Position numbers and translations under genes: made by a program. Positions 62,371 to 64,000 of a stretch of 64,000 nt of DNA are shown in pieces (within the stretch, counting starts at the first letter, position 1; every line of letters starts with the position of its first letter). The notes below the pieces were generated by a model, which did no database searches, was not told the origin of the DNA, and was given only the letters and a program-made list of their open reading frames with translations. Where the stretch lies: NCBI GenBank assembly GCA_015234525.1, contig JADGMX010000041.1:124001-188000 (forward strand), in the 5' to 3' direction. The DNA comes from Flavobacterium sp. (lineage in GTDB: Bacteria; Bacteroidota; Bacteroidia; Flavobacteriales; Flavobacteriaceae).

Positions 62371-63108
62371 ATGACGATCAAAAAACACATTCCGAACTTT
62401 ATCACGCTTTTAAACCTTGCCAGTGGTTGCGTTGCCATCATTTTACTTTCGCAATACGATTATCAAACAGCACCCCGCAACATCGAATATGCGTTTTACT
62501 TTGTTTGTCTCGGAATTTTCCTTGATTTCTTCGACGGATTTTTTGCGCGTCTTTTCAATGTGACCGGTGAACTCGGTTTGCAACTCGACTCGCTTGCCGA
62601 TATGGTAACCAGTGGTGTCGCACCCGGATTTGCCATGTATCTTTTGTTGGCTGACGCCGAAAATGTAGCAGAGTTCGGTTCGTTTTTTCCGTTTCTCGGA
62701 TTTATAATCACCCTCGGATCGGCGTATCGACTTGCGAAATTTAATATTGATACAAGGCAAACTACCAGTTTCATCGGACTTCCAACACCAGCAAATGCAC
62801 TTTTTATCATGAGTTTGCTGGTTATAAAATTGACATCGGATTCGTTGATTGTCCTTGAAATTTTAATTAATCCGTACTTTTTATTGGTTGTAACCGCATT
62901 AAGCGCCTATATGTTGAATGCCGAAATTCCGCTTTTCTCGCTAAAAGTGAAGTCGCCGTCGTTTGCTAAAAACAAACTTCAAATATTGTTTTTATTGTTT
63001 TCGGCGGCGTTGATTCTATTACTAGGATTTGCAGGTGTTCCGATTGTGATTCTTTCCTATGTAGCCCTATCGGTGATTTTGAACAAAAGTAAACGCGCTG
63101 ATGTTTGA
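62371..63108 (+). CDS. pssA: CDP-diacylglycerol-serine O-phosphatidyltransferase
   Basis: This 245-residue membrane enzyme has the CDP-alcohol phosphotransferase motif D-G-x2-A-R-x8-G-x3-D-x3-D starting at D55 (FFDGFFARLF, then GLQLDSLADMVTSG). Six to eight hydrophobic segments surround it. It makes phosphatidylserine from CDP-diacylglycerol and serine, the precursor of phosphatidylethanolamine. The ATG at 62371 is chosen since an upstream in-frame TTG lies inside the -7 box. The stop overlaps the start of the lysozyme gene by one base. Confidence 0.93.
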   Translation: MTIKKHIPNFITLLNLASGCVAIILLSQYDYQTAPRNIEYAFYFVCLGIFLDFFDGFFARLFNVTGELGLQLDSLADMVTSGVAPGFAMYLLLADAENVAEFGSFFPFLGFIITLGSAYRLAKFNIDTRQTTSFIGLPTPANALFIMSLLVIKLTSDSLIVLEILINPYFLLVVTALSAYMLNAEIPLFSLKVKSPSFAKNKLQILFLLFSAALILLLGFAGVPIVILSYVALSVILNKSKRADV

Positions 63109-63980
63109 TGAAAAAAGCAAAGCCAATTTCGCGCGGTCGGGCGAGCAGAAAGACGGCTAAGAAAAAGCGCTGGCTTGGCTCGGAAGGGCGAAAATTCCTG
63201 ATTATATTTAGTTTGCTTTTAGTATTCGCTGCAACCATTTATCATTATCGTGAGGCGTTGGCGTACTATTTTGCTTTTAAATCCAAAAAAGTTTCTCACG
63301 ATCAGGAACTGTTTGATGTTCGGAACTATCAGGTTTTGAGCGAGCGCGGAAACAAAGCGATCGGATTGGACGTTTCGCAATACCAAGGTTACATTGATTG
63401 GGATAAAACCGATTCGATTGAAAACACGTTTCCACTTGATTTTGTGTTTGTCAGAGCGACGGCCGGGAAGGATTTGGTTGATAGCCGGTTTAACTACAAT
63501 TGGAAAAACACTGAAGATTCGCATTTGATTCGGGGTGCGTATCACTATTACCGCCCGGATGAACCTTCGCTGGAACAGGCGTTGAATTTCATAAATACCG
63601 TTAAACTTCGGCCGGGCGATCTTCCGCCGGTTTTGGATATTGAGCAATTGCCAAGACGACAGCCGCTTGATAGTTTGCGAAAGGGACTTCGGCGTTGGCT
63701 TGATGCGGTTGAGAAACACTATAAAGTGCGTCCGATTATTTATTCGGGCCAGAAATATTATGAGGATTTCTTAAAACAGGAATTTCCCGAATATAAGTTT
63801 TGGATTGCGAATTACAACTTTTTTGTCGAGCGGATGGACGACTCGTGGCTTTGTTGGCAGTTTACAGAAAAAGCCAATGTTCCCGGGATTGAGGGCAACG
63901 TCGATTTGAATCTTTACAACGGCACTCGGGAAGATATTATCAGGATGACATTGGGCGCGGATGAAAAAATAAAGCCCTAG
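63108..63980 (+). CDS. Glycoside hydrolase family 25 lysozyme-like protein
   Basis: This 290-residue protein has an N-terminal basic stretch, one membrane helix (about 28-45), and a GH25 catalytic domain from about residue 82 (IGLDVSQYQGYIDW, D88). The catalytic acidic pair is in VLDIEQLP (D177 and E179). VFVRATAGKDLVDSRF, GAYHYYRP and PIIYSGQKYY complete the family pattern. It should cleave peptidoglycan glycan strands on the periplasmic side, anchored to the inner membrane. ATG at 63108 overlaps the pssA stop by one base. The TAG stop codon at 63978-63980 lies inside the CTAG of the repeat starting at 63977. Confidence 0.92.
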   Translation: MKKAKPISRGRASRKTAKKKRWLGSEGRKFLIIFSLLLVFAATIYHYREALAYYFAFKSKKVSHDQELFDVRNYQVLSERGNKAIGLDVSQYQGYIDWDKTDSIENTFPLDFVFVRATAGKDLVDSRFNYNWKNTEDSHLIRGAYHYYRPDEPSLEQALNFINTVKLRPGDLPPVLDIEQLPRRQPLDSLRKGLRRWLDAVEKHYKVRPIIYSGQKYYEDFLKQEFPEYKFWIANYNFFVERMDDSWLCWQFTEKANVPGIEGNVDLNLYNGTREDIIRMTLGADEKIKP

Positions 63981-64000
63981 CCCGGATGGAAGTGAAATCC
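63977..64000 (-). repeat. Flavobacterium-type extragenic repeat, copy 2 (partial at window edge)
   Basis: Read on the minus strand, this 24-bp segment is GGATTTCACTTCC followed by ATCCGGGCTAG; the core ATCCGGGCTAG(G) is identical to copy 1 at 59952-59965. It lies in the opposite orientation to copy 1 and directly abuts the end of the lysozyme gene, whose TAG stop is formed by the element's CTAG. The rest lies beyond the window. Confidence 0.55.

Noticed and set aside
63219..63719. Open frame of 166 codons on the minus strand
   Set aside because: It is antisense to the catalytic domain of the GH25 gene, which has clear active-site residues.
1..64000. tRNA, rRNA, CRISPR array, insertion sequence or phage attachment site
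   Set aside because: No cloverleaf, regular spacer-repeat array, transposase, integrase or flanking direct repeats were recognised on reading through both strands.

Overview
The window is chromosomal DNA from a member of the Bacteroidota, most likely Flavobacteriales and plausibly Flavobacterium or a close relative. Several things point there. Promoter-like boxes of the Bacteroidota form TAnnTTTG lie before many genes. Shine-Dalgarno sequences are almost absent. There is a PorV/PorQ-family beta-barrel, and the Wzc kinases carry Gly-Tyr repeat tails. An extragenic repeat ending in ATCCGGGCTAGG also resembles one I recall from Flavobacterium genomes. The species cannot be fixed from the sequence.

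About 58 kb of the 64 kb (1514-59868) is one surface-polysaccharide locus, set between housekeeping genes. Left flank: a partial sodium/solute symporter (minus strand) and recR. Right flank: a DUF4105 protein and a PorV-like protein (both minus), then pssA and a GH25 lysozyme (both plus).

Block A (1514-31602, plus strand) opens with a Wza-like exporter and a Wzc-like tyrosine kinase and closes with a second such pair. A convergent CpsB/YwqE-type phosphatase follows. Between the pairs are nucleotide-sugar genes: a WbpP/TviC-type 4-epimerase, a UDP-glucose dehydrogenase, a WbpO/TviB-type dehydrogenase, dTDP-glucose 4,6-dehydratase and WecB. There are also a Wzx flippase, an EpsG-type polymerase, a pyruvyl-transferase-like protein, an acyltransferase, five glycosyltransferases and a QueC-like PP-loop protein. 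Block A also holds a compact cassette: PglC-like phosphoglycosyl transferase, two different ATP-grasp enzymes, a second small phosphoglycosyl transferase, a PglE-like aminotransferase and a PglF/WbpM-like dehydratase. This looks like a bacillosamine-type pathway in which ATP-grasp ligases may stand where an acetyltransferase is usual.

Block B (32446-59868) starts with an ABC polysaccharide exporter (Wzm/Wzt, with a C-terminal extension on Wzt) and a translationally coupled methyltransferase. It carries a full CMP-Neu5Ac pathway (neuA on the minus strand, neuB and neuC on the plus strand) and about a dozen glycosyltransferases. It also has an FkbM methyltransferase, a Wzy/WaaL-type membrane protein, a DPM1/GtrB-like transferase with a GT-C-like membrane protein, and a WcaJ-like initiating transferase at the end.

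As a whole the locus encodes three lipid-linked initiation enzymes, two polymerase or ligase candidates, one flippase, one ABC exporter and two Wza/Wzc export pairs. The window therefore probably supports more than one surface glycan, at least one of them sialylated. Most genes overlap or abut by a few bases, indicating long operons. No tRNA, rRNA, CRISPR array or insertion sequence was recognised, and no gene-free stretch exceeds 300 bases (the longest is 15654-15927).
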